64,000 bases of DNA from 20CM-2-55-15 sp964633285. GTDB taxonomy: Bacteria; Acidobacteriota; Terriglobia; 20CM-2-55-15. The notes beneath the pieces were generated by a model. The model was not told where the DNA came from. It made no database searches and worked only from the letters and a program-made list of their open reading frames with translations. Numbering within the stretch: position 1 is the first letter of the stretch; each line of letters opens with the position of its first letter. Positions 1-6,885 of this stretch are shown in pieces. The stretch is taken from the NCBI GenBank assembly GCA_964633285.1, contig CAZWGA010000011.1, positions 1 to 64,000 on the forward strand. The letters run 5' to 3'. Made by a program: the position numbers and the translations under genes.

Positions 1-219
1 AATGGGCACGATCCACGGCTTCTGCGCCAGCAGCCAGGCGAGCGCGACCTGGGCCGGGCTCACTTTCTTTTGCGCCGCGAACTTGCCAATCACATCCACG
101 AGCGCCTGATTCGCCTTCCGGTTCTCCTCGCTGAAGCGCGGGACTTTGTTGCGGAAATCGTCGCTGCTGAACTTGGTGTCCTCCTTGATTGCGCCGGTGA
201 GGAAACCCTTTCCAAGCGG
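1..219 (-). pseudogene. Aldo/keto reductase internal fragment
   Basis: Read on the minus strand, these bases give an uninterrupted protein with the aldo/keto reductase signature PLGKGFLTG followed by a SPAQVALAWLLAQ helix and an IVPI strand at the window edge. That is the second half of the TIM barrel in NADPH-dependent aldo/keto reductases. The gene continues leftward out of the window. Its upstream part is missing: before PLGK the translation stops resembling the family and the DNA becomes the coding strand of the next gene. The switch falls around 208-220. I see this as a cut gene, caused either by rearrangement or by a chimeric join. Confidence 0.75.
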
Positions 220-2244
220 AAGAAAGAAATCATCGCGGCGACGCACAAGGTCGTTAACAACAAGGACAAGTTCAAGGACAAGGAGTGGACCGACAATATC
301 CACGCGATTGCTACGAACCAGACCAAGCTTGCCGACCAGACCAACACGGTGATGGAACGCATGGCGCGCCGCGGCTTGAACAATCAGGACAAGATGATCA
401 AGCAGTTGTCGGAAAACCTGAAGAACGCCATCGGGCAAATGAATCCCGCTGCCGATCAGCTCAAGGCGGAAAAAGCCGAAGCTGCGGAGCCTTTGGAACA
501 GAAGGCGCTTCAATACCTGATGCGGGCCGAGGCGTTGTTCAACGAGATTCAGGTCACTCAGGGCGGTGGCGGCGGTGGTGGTGGCGGCGCCCAGAGCGCG
601 CAGGATCTCGCTGATCTTTTCGAACTCGAACTCGATCAGAACAAGAATCAGTACGAGACGCTGCAGCGCGGTGAAAAACAGCAGAGTAGTCAGGAAATCG
701 ATGAAGCCCTTAAAAAGCTGAAAGAGCTTGCCGAACGCCAGCAGAAACTCATGCAGCAGCGCGCTCAGCGCCAGCAACAGGGCGGCGGCGGTGGCGGAAG
801 CGATCAGATGACCGCTCAGGATCTGCAAAAGGAAACCGAACGCCTGGCGCGCCAGCTCGACAAGCTTTCACGCGAAAACAACGACCGGCAGATGGCGGAT
901 GTGAGCCGGTCTCTGCAACAAGCCGCGCGGAACATGCAGCAGCAGGCTCAAAGCGGAAACCAGCAGGGACAACAACAGGCCGCGCAACAGGCGCTCGAGC
1001 AATTACAGCGCGCCCAGCGGATGTTGAGCCAGAGCCGCGGCGGCACAATGGATGAGCGTCTGGCGAAATTGCAGGATCAAGCCAAAAAGCTCAAGGACGA
1101 ACAAAGCAAGATTGCGGATCAAACTCAGCAATTGGCCAATAACCCCGGTACCAACGGTGATGCGAGACGGCGGGCTCAGGAAATTAATCAGGAGAAGGAT
1201 GCCGTCGGCTCCGAGCTGAAAGCGATGACCAATGAACTCGAATCGCTGAGCAACAGCCAGGAAAACCGGGACGCCGCAGGCAAAGCTCGGTCGGCGTTGA
1301 ATACCATTAAAGGCCAGCAACTTCAGGAACGCATTCAACAAGGCAAACAGATTCTGGATAACGCGACGCCCCAGAATGGATACCTGAACTACGCGCAACA
1401 GCTTGAGCGCGCCGTTGAAAAAGGTCTGGAAGACGTTCAGAAACAGATCGGCCAGGCGGCTTCTGCGGCGAACAATTCCGAAGAAAAGAAGCAACAGAAC
1501 GCCCTGAATCAGACCAGCGAAACTTTGCAGAAACTGGAATCGATGCAACGCCGGTTGCAGAACCAGCAAGGTCAGCAACAACAGGGCCAGCAAGGTCAGC
1601 AGGGTAAACAGGGACAACAGGGCCAGCAAGGACAACAGGGCCAACAGCAGGCTCAGCAAGGCCAGCAGGGGAAACAGGGTCAACAGGGCCAACAGGGTCA
1701 GCAAGGCCAGCAGGGTCAACAGGGTCAGCAAGGCCAGCAGGGTCAGCAGGGCCAACAGGGCCAGCAAGGCCAACAGGGCCAGCAGGGACAGCAGGGACAA
1801 CAAGGCCAGGGAGGGCAGCAGAATGCCAATGGCCGTCCTGGAGGTGCGCAGAACGCCGGTGATGCGACCGGAGGTCCGGGTCCTTATGGGCCGTACGATC
1901 CTCGCCAATACACCCGTGAGTTGCAGCAACGCCTGAGCGAGCTTCGCGACATCCAGAATGGTTTGGGCCGCAACAATCCGATCTCGCAGGAATTGGAGCG
2001 GGTGGCCGGCGCCATTCAGGGATTGATCAATGATCCTCGCGCGGGCAATCCGCTTGTGATCGACAAGCTGTCGCAACAGATTCTCGATCCGCTTCGCGGG
2101 GTTGAACTCGAACTAAGCCGGAACCTCCAACTGCTGCTGTCGAAAGAAAACGTACGGTCCGCTCAGGAAGACGAAATTCCTCAGGGTTACCAGAAGCTGG
2201 TTGAGGAGTATTACAAAAAACTTTCGACTCCGAACAAGCAGTAA
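70..2244 (+). CDS. DUF4175-like Gln-rich coiled-coil protein, 5' truncated
   Basis: The reading frame is open from the window edge; the first in-frame start-like codon is a TTG at 70. Residues 1 to about 48 are antisense of the aldo/keto reductase fragment, so native sequence begins near KRKKEIIAATH (about base 213). What follows is long charged helix, two glycine tracts (about 562-588 and 781-801), and a run of GQQ/GKQ triplets with a 9-base period at about 1567-1818. A structured-looking tail then contains repeated RELQQRLSELRD-type helices. It resembles the C-terminal part of large DUF4175-family proteins of Acidobacteriota, which normally carry N-terminal membrane segments; these are absent here. 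The function is unknown; an envelope role is only a guess. Confidence 0.6.
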   Translation: MRRELANHIHERLIRLPVLLAEARDFVAEIVAAELGVLLDCAGEETLSKRKKEIIAATHKVVNNKDKFKDKEWTDNIHAIATNQTKLADQTNTVMERMARRGLNNQDKMIKQLSENLKNAIGQMNPAADQLKAEKAEAAEPLEQKALQYLMRAEALFNEIQVTQGGGGGGGGGAQSAQDLADLFELELDQNKNQYETLQRGEKQQSSQEIDEALKKLKELAERQQKLMQQRAQRQQQGGGGGGSDQMTAQDLQKETERLARQLDKLSRENNDRQMADVSRSLQQAARNMQQQAQSGNQQGQQQAAQQALEQLQRAQRMLSQSRGGTMDERLAKLQDQAKKLKDEQSKIADQTQQLANNPGTNGDARRRAQEINQEKDAVGSELKAMTNELESLSNSQENRDAAGKARSALNTIKGQQLQERIQQGKQILDNATPQNGYLNYAQQLERAVEKGLEDVQKQIGQAASAANNSEEKKQQNALNQTSETLQKLESMQRRLQNQQGQQQQGQQGQQGKQGQQGQQGQQGQQQAQQGQQGKQGQQGQQGQQGQQGQQGQQGQQGQQGQQGQQGQQGQQGQQGQQGQGGQQNANGRPGGAQNAGDATGGPGPYGPYDPRQYTRELQQRLSELRDIQNGLGRNNPISQELERVAGAIQGLINDPRAGNPLVIDKLSQQILDPLRGVELELSRNLQLLLSKENVRSAQEDEIPQGYQKLVEEYYKKLSTPNKQ

Positions 2245-2257
2245 ACAGAAGGCCTCG

Positions 2258-2319
2258 GGTCAGACCCCTCGATACCTGAATTGCGTAACCTGGGAATGCA
2301 GGTACCGAGGGGTCTGACC
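2258..2319. repeat. REP-like inverted repeat, 21-base arms
   Basis: Left arm 2258-2278 and right arm 2299-2319 are reverse complements at 20 of 21 positions, around a 20-base loop. Each arm contains the core GGTCAGACCCC. It lies 14 bases after the preceding stop codon, so it could fold as a transcript-end hairpin. No T-tract follows, so it is not a classic intrinsic terminator. The form fits a dispersed REP-type palindrome. Confidence 0.7.
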
Positions 2320-2329
2320 GCATAGGCAC

Positions 2330-2351
2330 TTTTCTTTGTGCCTTTGTGCCT
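2330..2351 (+). repeat. Dispersed CTTTGTGCC repeat copy
   Basis: Two tandem units of the motif CTTTGTGCC lie just upstream of the next gene. The same motif occurs at 19570-19633 (both orientations) and, more degenerate, at about 42265-42310. It overlaps the likely -35 region of the next promoter. Confidence 0.5.
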
Positions 2352-2373
2352 GTCTGGTCAAATAACCTATAAT
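2344..2373 (+). promoter_or_regulatory. Promoter, perfect TATAAT, leaderless geometry
   Basis: A perfect TATAAT sits at 2368-2373, with a weak TTGTGC -35 at 2344-2349 and an 18-base spacer. The ATG follows at 2382, so the predicted transcription start falls on or 1-2 bases before the start codon. There is no Shine-Dalgarno sequence. It would drive the operon that begins with the small membrane protein and moeA. Confidence 0.55.
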
Positions 2374-2381
2374 TTCCAACC

Positions 2382-2744
2382 ATGTTCGGCCTCAGCGGCA
2401 GACAGATTTTTATCTTGCTGGTTTTGGTTGCGATTCTGTTTGCGGCATCTCAATATGTCCCCGCCTACTTTGCGTCTTTTCAATTCAATGATTTCGTCCG
2501 CGAGGAAGTGAAGTTCGCCGCAACGAATCGAAAGAAAGCGGAAACGATTCGCACGGATATTGTCCAGAAGGCCAGGGAGCTTGATATTGAGCTGACCAAG
2601 GATGATATCCACATTACGAAGCGGGGTCCTTCGTTCACGCTCGAGATTGAGTATCATTGGCTCGTCAATATGCGTGTCTACAAGCAGGATTTGATCTTTC
2701 ACGCTTCCGAAACAGGGGAATTGTTCGAGAATGCTTCCAATTGA
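2382..2744 (+). CDS. Small single-pass membrane protein (DUF4845-like)
   Basis: A 120-residue protein with one N-terminal membrane helix (about residues 8-28, IFILLVLVAILFAASQYVPAYF). The rest is a soluble alpha/beta domain with a charged middle helix (RKKAETIRTDIVQKAREL) and a beta-rich end. Size and layout match the DUF4845 type of envelope proteins, whose function is unknown. It is first in the moeA operon and overlaps moeA by 14 bases, suggesting translational coupling. The ATG has no Shine-Dalgarno sequence but lies directly at a predicted transcription start. Confidence 0.65.
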   Translation: MFGLSGRQIFILLVLVAILFAASQYVPAYFASFQFNDFVREEVKFAATNRKKAETIRTDIVQKARELDIELTKDDIHITKRGPSFTLEIEYHWLVNMRVYKQDLIFHASETGELFENASN

Positions 2745-3945
2745 GCGAGGGCTCGAGATCGTGATGACCGTCGCTCACGAGAAGGATCGCCCCGATTGGA
2801 TGTCTGCCGAGTCCGTCTCGCTGTCCGAATCCCGGCATCGAATTCTTCGGGAAGATGTTTTTTCCGACGCCGACTCTCCCCGTTTCGATAAGGCCATTCG
2901 CGACGGTTTCGCTGTTCGATTTGAAGATGTGGCCCAGGTGCCCGCAAACTTGTCGATCATTGGAGAAGCTCGCGCCGGTTCAGGCTCCGGTGTCTGTCTC
3001 GAGAACGGCCAGTGCTGCGAAATCATGACCGGCGCCCCGCTCCCTACGGGAGCAACGGCAGTGGTTATGGTGGAAAACACGGAAAGACTGTCGCAGGATT
3101 CCGTGCGCATTTTGAAAACCGCGCGCGAGAATGAGGGGCTTCTGCGGCAAGGCGCTGAAGCGCGCAAAGGCGAAAGACTTCTTCGCGCCGGACGTTGTAT
3201 CGGGCTGCCCGATCTTGGACTCCTTGCCGGAACAGGAAAATCCAGTGTGCTGGTTTCAAAGCGGCCACGTGTCGCCGTCATTGCAACGGGCGATGAACTC
3301 GTCGAAGTGGACCAAGAGCCGAAAGCCGGTCAAATCCGGAACAGCAACAGCTATACGATCTGCGCTCAAATTCAGGAAGCGGGCGGTGAGCCGGTCTTGC
3401 TGGGAATCGGTCGCGACAACCTTGACGATCTTCGCGCGAAGATATCGAAGGGACTCGAGTTCGATATGCTCATTGTTTCCGGAGGAGTCTCGATGGGCAA
3501 GTACGATCTCGTTGAAAAGGTTTTCGCCGAATTCGGCGTGGAGGTCCTCTTCGACAAGATTGCGATGAAACCCGGCAAGCCCACTGTTTTCGGGCATCGC
3601 GGGAAGACGTATGTTTTCGGCCTGCCCGGAAATCCGCTTTCGACGATGGTGGCATTTCACATGTTCGTGCGCCCGCTGATCCTGTTCCTGCTGAAAGCCG
3701 AGAATACCCGCCCGAAGGTTTTCGAGGCGCAGCTTGAGGCATCGGCGCGATGCGATCCGGAAAGAGCGGCTCTGGTTCCGGCTTTTGTGCGTTTCGAAAG
3801 CGGCAGGTACTGGATTCGCACGGCGCCCTGGAAAGGTTCATCCGACCTTGTCGGCCTCGCGCGGGCGAACGCGCTGGTCATGATCCCGCGCCGCTCAGGA
3901 ACGCTCGAGCCCGGCGACACGGTTCCGTTTCTCTTGATGGAGTAG
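2731..3945 (+). CDS. moeA: Molybdopterin molybdenumtransferase MoeA
   Basis: MoeA inserts molybdate into adenylated molybdopterin, the last general step of molybdenum cofactor synthesis in the cytoplasm. The 404 residues match the usual MoeA length. Visible motifs are SPRFDKAIRDGFAVR (49-63), IMTGAPLPTGATAVV (98-112), IATGDEL (184-190), SGGVSMGKYD (250-259), KPGKPTVFG (280-288) and GLPGNP (297-302). A C-terminal beta domain ends the protein. The gene is followed at once by moaC and a mogA/moaB-type gene, making a compact cofactor operon. The N-terminus may really start at Met12; the given ATG is kept because it overlaps the upstream gene as coupled genes do. Confidence 0.95.
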   Translation: MLPIERGLEIVMTVAHEKDRPDWMSAESVSLSESRHRILREDVFSDADSPRFDKAIRDGFAVRFEDVAQVPANLSIIGEARAGSGSGVCLENGQCCEIMTGAPLPTGATAVVMVENTERLSQDSVRILKTARENEGLLRQGAEARKGERLLRAGRCIGLPDLGLLAGTGKSSVLVSKRPRVAVIATGDELVEVDQEPKAGQIRNSNSYTICAQIQEAGGEPVLLGIGRDNLDDLRAKISKGLEFDMLIVSGGVSMGKYDLVEKVFAEFGVEVLFDKIAMKPGKPTVFGHRGKTYVFGLPGNPLSTMVAFHMFVRPLILFLLKAENTRPKVFEAQLEASARCDPERAALVPAFVRFESGRYWIRTAPWKGSSDLVGLARANALVMIPRRSGTLEPGDTVPFLLME

Positions 3946-3947
3946 TT

Positions 3948-4433
3948 GTGGCTTCCCGGAAAAACGAACTCACACATCTCGACAAGGAAGGCCGCGCACG
4001 AATGGTCGATGTCACGGAGAAATCCGGCACGCTTCGCGAAGCGCGCGCGGAGGCCTTTGTTGAAATGTCGGCTGCGACTGTGAAGCTGCTCCGAACCCAG
4101 GCGTTGCCCAAGGGAAATCCTCTCGAAGTTGCGAGGATCGCGGGCATCCAGGCAGGGAAGAAGACATCCGAACTGATTCCGCTCTGCCATCCGCTGCCCT
4201 TGACGCATCTGGATGTCTCGATTGAAATCATCGATTCCGGCGCGCGGATAGAGACCATCGCAAGAACGAAGGCGGAAACCGGAGTGGAGATGGAAGCGAT
4301 GACTGCCGCCTCAGTCGCGGCCTTGACGCTGTATGACATGTGCAAGGCGGTGGAAAAAGGAATGACGCTGGGCCCGGTGCGGCTGCTGGAAAAAAGTGGC
4401 GGCAAAAGCGGGCCCTGGAAACGGCAGATTTAG
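3948..4433 (+). CDS. moaC: Cyclic pyranopterin monophosphate synthase MoaC
   Basis: MoaC converts the MoaA product, 3',8-cyclo-7,8-dihydro-GTP, into cyclic pyranopterin monophosphate. I chose the GTG at 3948, two bases after the moeA stop; this gives 161 residues, the normal family length, starting ASRKNELTHLDKEGRARMVDV. The family motifs MVDVTEK, LIPLCHPLPLTH, TGVEMEAMTA and DMCKAVEKGM are intact and include the catalytic Lys/Asp of the DMCK region. The frame stays open farther upstream inside moeA, but that part is not MoaC-like. No moaA, moaD or moaE is in the window. Confidence 0.95.
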   Translation: MASRKNELTHLDKEGRARMVDVTEKSGTLREARAEAFVEMSAATVKLLRTQALPKGNPLEVARIAGIQAGKKTSELIPLCHPLPLTHLDVSIEIIDSGARIETIARTKAETGVEMEAMTAASVAALTLYDMCKAVEKGMTLGPVRLLEKSGGKSGPWKRQI

Positions 4434-4450
4434 GATTTGAGGAACGCACA

Positions 4451-4942
4451 ATGGCAGTCGGACGCGCATTGGTTCTGACGATCAGCGATACGGCATCGGC
4501 CGGCAGGCGTGAAGACCGTTCCGGCCCGGAAGCCCGAAGTATTCTGGAGGAAGCCGGATTTGAAGTCGCCGCAGTCGAAATATTGCCCGATGAGCGCAGC
4601 GAAATCGAATCGCGGCTCCGCCGCGCGTCCGATGAGGGATTTCTCCTGGTCGTGACCTCCGGAGGCACCGGACTTTCACCGCGGGATATCACGCCTGAAG
4701 CGACGCAGGCTGTGATCGACAGGAATGTTCCCGGTATTTCAGAATTGATGCGCCTTGAAAGCCTGAAGATCACGCCTCGCGCAGCGTTGTCGAGAGCCAT
4801 TGCCGGCATCCGCGGAACGACGCTGATAATCAACTTGCCAGGAAGCGTCAAAGGCGTGCGAGAATGTCTCACAGCGGTGCGGCCGATCCTGTCGCACGCG
4901 GCGGATGTCTTGAAGCAATCTTCATTAGGGTGCGGAGAGTAG
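4451..4942 (+). CDS. mog: Molybdopterin adenylyltransferase-type protein (MogA/MoaB)
   Basis: This family adenylylates molybdopterin before metal insertion by MoeA. The ATG at 4451, with a GAGGA ribosome-binding site about 8 bases upstream, gives 163 residues, beginning AVGRALVLTISDTASAG. Diagnostic motifs are VTSGGTGLSPRDITPEA in the middle and RGTTLIINLPGS near the end. Whether it is the active MogA or the MoaB paralogue cannot be decided from motifs. The stop codon TAG is followed with no gap by the ATG of nuoA, so cofactor genes and complex I genes appear to be one transcript. Confidence 0.9.
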   Translation: MAVGRALVLTISDTASAGRREDRSGPEARSILEEAGFEVAAVEILPDERSEIESRLRRASDEGFLLVVTSGGTGLSPRDITPEATQAVIDRNVPGISELMRLESLKITPRAALSRAIAGIRGTTLIINLPGSVKGVRECLTAVRPILSHAADVLKQSSLGCGE

Positions 4943-5311
4943 ATGAGTAATTCGGTTCTGACCGGTTATATTCCAATCTTTTTGTTCATGGGCCTGGCGT
5001 TCGCGTTTCCGCTCGTGACGCTGCTGGTTGCGCGGTTGATCCGGCCTCAAACCGGAGGCAAGGAAAAGCTGATGCCGTATGAATGCGGCGTCGATCCGGA
5101 TTCGAGCGCGAGACAGCGCTATGCTATTCGCTATTACGTTGTGGCGATTCTTTTTGTCATCTTCGACGTTGAGACGATTTTTCTGTTTCCGTGGGCCATC
5201 ATTTACAAGAAGCTGGCTCTGTTCGGACTCGCCGAGATGCTGGTCTTCCTGGGCATCCTCATCGTCGGTTATATTTGGATTATTTGGAAAGGCGCGCTCG
5301 ATTGGGCGTGA
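4943..5311 (+). CDS. nuoA: NADH-quinone oxidoreductase subunit A (set 1)
   Basis: A 122-residue, three-helix subunit of the complex I membrane arm, next to the quinone site. It has the loop motif MPYECGVDP with the conserved cysteine at residue 48, and the second helix FVIFDVETIFLFPWA. It begins directly after the mog stop codon. It opens nuo set 1 (A-B, then C-D-H-I-J-K-L-M-N). A paralogue lies on the other strand at 29998-30357. Confidence 0.95.
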   Translation: MSNSVLTGYIPIFLFMGLAFAFPLVTLLVARLIRPQTGGKEKLMPYECGVDPDSSARQRYAIRYYVVAILFVIFDVETIFLFPWAIIYKKLALFGLAEMLVFLGILIVGYIWIIWKGALDWA

Positions 5312-5320
5312 AATGACTCA

Positions 5321-5893
5321 ATGCCTGCATGGATCGAAGACCGTTTTGAAAAAAACATCATCACCACAAGTGTGGATTTTGTTTTTAACTGGGCACGCAA
5401 GTCCGCGCTGTGGCCCATGACCTTCGGGCTTGCCTGTTGTGCCATCGAAATGATGGCGACCGGCGCATCCCGTTTCGATATGGATCGATTTGGAGCCGGC
5501 ATCTTTCGCCCAAGTCCCCGGCAGTCGGATCTGATCATCGTTGCAGGAACCGTCACGTTGAAAATGGCGCCAATTGTCCGCCGCGTTTACGACCAGATGC
5601 CGGATCCGAAGTGGGTCATTTCGATGGGCGCCTGTTCGAACGTCGGCGGTCCGTTTGATACTTACTCGGTTCTGCAAGGCGTCGATCATGTCATTCCCGT
5701 GGACGTTTACGTTCCCGGGTGCCCGCCAAGGCCCGAAGCGCTGCTGTACGGCCTGATGCGTCTGCAGGACAAGATCGATCGAATGACCATCGCCAAAAAA
5801 CCAACCGAAGTCCGTCTCGACGATGTAAAGAACGACCCGAGAATTTCTCGCGCTGCGAAGGAAGAGATGGAACGGATCGGGATGAAGATCTGA
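5321..5893 (+). CDS. nuoB: NADH-quinone oxidoreductase subunit B
   Basis: NuoB carries cluster N2, the last iron-sulfur centre before quinone. The four cluster ligands are visible as Cys39, Cys40 (GLACC), Cys105 (GACSN) and Cys134 (PGCPPRPEAL). Length 190 is typical. It is the only NuoB in the window, although membrane-arm subunits occur twice. The stop is one base before the TTG start of the methyltransferase that follows. Confidence 0.95.
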   Translation: MPAWIEDRFEKNIITTSVDFVFNWARKSALWPMTFGLACCAIEMMATGASRFDMDRFGAGIFRPSPRQSDLIIVAGTVTLKMAPIVRRVYDQMPDPKWVISMGACSNVGGPFDTYSVLQGVDHVIPVDVYVPGCPPRPEALLYGLMRLQDKIDRMTIAKKPTEVRLDDVKNDPRISRAAKEEMERIGMKI

Positions 5894-5894
5894 T

Positions 5895-6878
5895 TTGGCA
5901 GAATTCGCGGAAGAACTTCGAAAACGAATTCACGAAAAAGGACCTCTTTCATTCAGGGATTACATGGAAGAGGTCCTTTCCTTTTATTATTCCTTGCCAC
6001 GAAACCCGATCGGCATGGACGGCGACTTCTACACTTCTGCCGACCTGGATCCCGTTTTCGGCAAACTTCTGGCCACACAGTTCGCACAGTGGGCTCGAGA
6101 CTTCGACAACTTTACTCTCATCGAACTGGGAGCGGGCAAAGGCCTGCTTGCACGCGACATTCTTCAGCACCGGCGGTTTCCCTACATGATTCTGGAGCGA
6201 AGCAGCGCCATGCGGCGCCGGCAGGAAGAGTTGTTGCGCGACTATGATGTGAAGTGGATTGAGGAATTGCCTCGTGGAGTCACAGGCTGCGTTTTTTCGA
6301 ATGAATTCTTTGATGCGCTGCCGGTACATCGGGTTGTCCGCCGCAATGGTGTTTTGAAAGAGATTTTCGTCACGGAAGATCTTGGAGAGATCGAGTGCGA
6401 TTCTGGTTCGTGGGATCTTCCCATCGCTGAGGGACAGTTGACCGAAGTGAATCTGGAATCACCTGGGTGGATCCGCCGCATTTCCGCCTGCCTCGATCGC
6501 GGCTATCACGTCGCAATCGATTACGGATATCTCCACGACGAGTATTACGCGCAGCCGCGAGGAACGCTGATGTGTTACTGGCGGCATCAGGCGGTGGAAG
6601 ATCCATACATCCGTGCCGGCGAGCAGGACATGACGGCCCATGTGAACTTTTCGGACCTGATTGAGGAAGGGAATCGGGTTTCACTTCCGACTGTCGGCAT
6701 CGAGACGCAGAAGGATTTCCTGATCCGCCTTGGCATCCTCGATGAAATCGAAAGGCTCGCTGTTGCGGGCGACGCGGAATCGATGCGACGCCTGATAAAA
6801 ATAAAAAAGCTGATTCTTCCCGGGAGCATGGGAGAACGGTTCAAAGTGTTGGTGCAAACCAAGCGAACGCGGGTATAA
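5895..6878 (+). CDS. MidA/NDUFAF7-family SAM-dependent methyltransferase
   Basis: The 327 residues match the MidA/NDUFAF7 (DUF185) family. The N-terminal helix ELRKRIHEKGPLSFRDYME is followed by YYTSADLDPVFGK-type sequence (here FYTSADLDPVFGKL), the SAM-binding LIELGAGKGLLARDIL, the family hallmark FSNEFFDALPVHRV, and VAIDYGY. Mitochondrial NDUFAF7 dimethylates an arginine of NDUFS2, the NuoD homologue, during complex I assembly. The gene sits between nuoB and nuoC-nuoD, so the same role is a reasonable inference. The TTG start is chosen because family-like sequence begins there; the first ATG would remove the conserved N-terminal helix. Confidence 0.88.
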   Translation: MAEFAEELRKRIHEKGPLSFRDYMEEVLSFYYSLPRNPIGMDGDFYTSADLDPVFGKLLATQFAQWARDFDNFTLIELGAGKGLLARDILQHRRFPYMILERSSAMRRRQEELLRDYDVKWIEELPRGVTGCVFSNEFFDALPVHRVVRRNGVLKEIFVTEDLGEIECDSGSWDLPIAEGQLTEVNLESPGWIRRISACLDRGYHVAIDYGYLHDEYYAQPRGTLMCYWRHQAVEDPYIRAGEQDMTAHVNFSDLIEEGNRVSLPTVGIETQKDFLIRLGILDEIERLAVAGDAESMRRLIKIKKLILPGSMGERFKVLVQTKRTRV

Positions 6879-6885
6879 AACCCGC
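6869..6885 (+). promoter_or_regulatory. Palindrome with -10 box abutting ligase ATG
   Basis: GCGGGT and ACCCGC form perfect 6-base arms around ATAAA, and the ATG of the ligase follows immediately at 6886. TATAAA at 6874-6879 is a good -10 box whose transcription start would coincide with the ATG. The site overlaps the methyltransferase stop codon. It could be a promoter-operator for the ligase, or simply a hairpin between genes. Confidence 0.4.

Noticed and set aside
1003..2076. Long minus-strand ORF of 357 codons rich in Leu-Ala-Leu
   Set aside because: It is the antisense shadow of the GQQ triplet tract and flanking coding sequence; its composition simply mirrors the CAG/GGT codons on the plus strand.
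3750..3947. N-terminal extension of MoaC inside moeA
   Set aside because: The extra 66 residues are Arg-rich frame-shifted moeA sequence; GTG 3948 gives the exact family length.
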